Source: Streptomyces sp. R302
GTDB taxonomy: Bacteria; Actinomycetota; Actinomycetes; Streptomycetales; Streptomycetaceae
Length of the DNA: 64,000 bases
Reading direction: 5' to 3'
Assembly (NCBI RefSeq): GCF_012927245.1
Contig: NZ_JABBGE010000002.1
Span: 558,001-622,000, forward strand
Below, in pieces: positions 62,863-64,000 of this stretch (position 1 is the stretch's first letter; each line of letters begins with the position of its first letter). The notes under the pieces were generated by a model that ran no database searches, was not told where the DNA came from, and saw only the letters and a list, made by a program, of their open reading frames with translations. Position numbers and translations under genes: made by a program.

Positions 62863-64000
62863 CCGAGCAGGACCGCGTCACCGTCAACGATCCGCGCGGC
62901 CCGGTGAACAACGGCGAGGGGCCCCAGTACGTCTTCTACGGCGCCGCCACGGACTGGATGACCCGCAAAGGGGTCGAGTCCCTCCGGATCGCCCGCGAGG
63001 ACCGGGTGCGCCTGGCCAACCGGTTCGTTCCCCCCAGGGGCTACCGCATCGCCGCCGACCACCTGAAGAAACCGGGGTCGGTGGTGCTGCTGGAGGGACC
63101 GCCCGGCAGCGGCCGACGCGCTGCGGCAATCATGCTGCTGCACGGGTTCGGTGAGGACGGGAGCGCCGACGAGGAGAGGGTTCGGGTCGAGGAGCTTCCC
63201 GCCACGGCCAAGGACGAGAACAGGAACGACAAGCCACTCACCCCCGGTGAGGGGGACCGCTTCCTTCTCGACCTCTCCGGGATCACCGACGAAGAGGAGT
63301 ACACCAGGGCTCAGCACCATCTGGCCGTGCACCGGTCGAAGGTCCAGGAGGCGGGGGCCCACATGGTCGTCGTCCTGCCGTCGGTCATGGAGCACGCCCA
63401 TGCGCCGGACTTCGAACCGCACAGGGTGCAGCTGGAGCGCCCCCGGGGCGTCACTGTCGTCACCCGGTACCTCCGCATGGACCGGATGGCCTTCCACCCT
63501 GCGGATCTGAGGAGCGCCGACCTCCAGCGCCTGTGTGACCGCTCCCCCATGCGGGAACTGGCGCGACTCGCGGGGCTGGTGAAGGCCGCCCGCGACAGTG
63601 GCCGATTCGGATCCGACTTCGCGGGATGGCTCGACCAGGCGATACACGCGGTGACCGACCGTGCCGGTGAGGTGGGTCAGCAGATGGTCGCGGTCCGCAC
63701 CGCGCCCGAGCGGGCCCTGCTGCTCGCGGCGGCAGTGTTCGAGGGAGCTCGCGCCGACACCGTTTACGAGGCATGGCAAGGCCTGTTGAAGGAGGTGGGG
63801 CACAAGGAGGAGGTGACCTCCGAGTTCGCGCAGGCGGACTTTGGGGAGCGGTTGAAAGCGCTCGGGATCGAACGGGCCCCGGACGGGCGACTCCGCTTCG
63901 AGCGGCTGGCCTACGCCGACGCGGTGCGGACGTACTTCTGGGCGAACTTCCCCGGGGTGCGCAACGGCCTCAGGGACTGGATCGGCTCTGCCGCCGAGCT
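62859..64000 (+). CDS. STAND-like P-loop NTPase, partial (cut by window end)
   Basis: Start of a large protein, 380 residues visible, coupled to the TIR gene (ATGA). Residues 9-24 read VNDPRGPVNNGEGPQY, matching the TIR protein motif. A nucleotide-binding-like region follows: GPPGSGRR (80-87) resembles Walker A but has Arg where the catalytic Lys and Thr/Ser are expected; RFLLDLSGI (near 135) resembles Walker B. A WHD-like helical part comes next (e.g. FAGWLDQAIHAVTD). The C-terminus lies beyond the window. It is probably a STAND/NLR-like sensor for the TIR effector (inference). Confidence 0.8.
   Translation, partial: MTEQDRVTVNDPRGPVNNGEGPQYVFYGAATDWMTRKGVESLRIAREDRVRLANRFVPPRGYRIAADHLKKPGSVVLLEGPPGSGRRAAAIMLLHGFGEDGSADEERVRVEELPATAKDENRNDKPLTPGEGDRFLLDLSGITDEEEYTRAQHHLAVHRSKVQEAGAHMVVVLPSVMEHAHAPDFEPHRVQLERPRGVTVVTRYLRMDRMAFHPADLRSADLQRLCDRSPMRELARLAGLVKAARDSGRFGSDFAGWLDQAIHAVTDRAGEVGQQMVAVRTAPERALLLAAAVFEGARADTVYEAWQGLLKEVGHKEEVTSEFAQADFGERLKALGIERAPDGRLRFERLAYADAVRTYFWANFPGVRNGLRDWIGSAAE

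Noticed and set aside
1..64000. CRISPR array or IS element
   Set aside because: No regularly spaced direct repeats of CRISPR type and no transposase frame with inverted ends were seen; the only recombinase is the broken integrase.

Overview
The window is a high-GC actinobacterial chromosome segment, almost certainly Streptomyces. GC-rich third codon positions, frequent GTG starts, SseB/T7-type RHS toxin genes, an AfsR/SARP regulator, a SpoIIE-type phosphatase beside a free anti-sigma-like ATPase, a family 18 chitinase and a DasR-like operator all fit that genus. No rRNA, tRNA or CRISPR array was found.

Left part (1-20 kb), peptide handling and housekeeping: an S9 peptidase and a polytopic membrane protein converge at the left edge. 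Two complete, parallel oligopeptide ABC importer operons follow on the minus strand, each ordered binding lipoprotein, permease, permease, ATPase, ATPase, each with a strong hairpin right after the lipoprotein gene, and separated by a terminator hairpin. Then come typA/bipA, with a 19-bp perfect terminator, and an LpqW-like family 5 lipoprotein.

Middle part (20-38 kb), envelope, signalling and secreted enzymes: a GH18-like membrane-anchored protein diverges from a TPM-domain protein, which is followed by PspA. Next are a PAS-GAF-SpoIIE-HATPase phosphatase, an orphan HATPase, a Nudix hydrolase, a 58-residue SPOR-like protein and a GntR regulator. The GntR gene diverges from a secreted chitinase whose promoter spacer holds a DasR-type palindrome. 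Further genes encode a septum-formation-like membrane protein, a secreted subtilase with a P domain, a DUF4232-like lipoprotein and a SARP/NB-ARC regulator.

Right part (38-64 kb), accessory and partly decaying: a T7SS-type RHS toxin operon (SseB-like, helper, RHS toxin with nuclease-like tip, Imm7 immunity); an NhaA remnant; a zinc-ribbon protein; a NarL-type two-component pair; a second, Sec-exported 2119-residue RHS protein with an unfamiliar cysteine-rich tip, followed by a 55-residue two-TM protein; an M16 peptidase; remnants including a frameshifted tyrosine integrase and a HEAT-like pseudogene; a VapBC module; an XRE regulator; and finally a translationally coupled TIR-domain protein plus STAND-like NTPase (cut by the window end). 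The last two share a glycine/asparagine-rich motif that may link them as a signalling pair. This TIR/NTPase pair is the most likely candidate for an undescribed (immunity-like) system here; the orphan RHS tip with its small membrane protein comes second.
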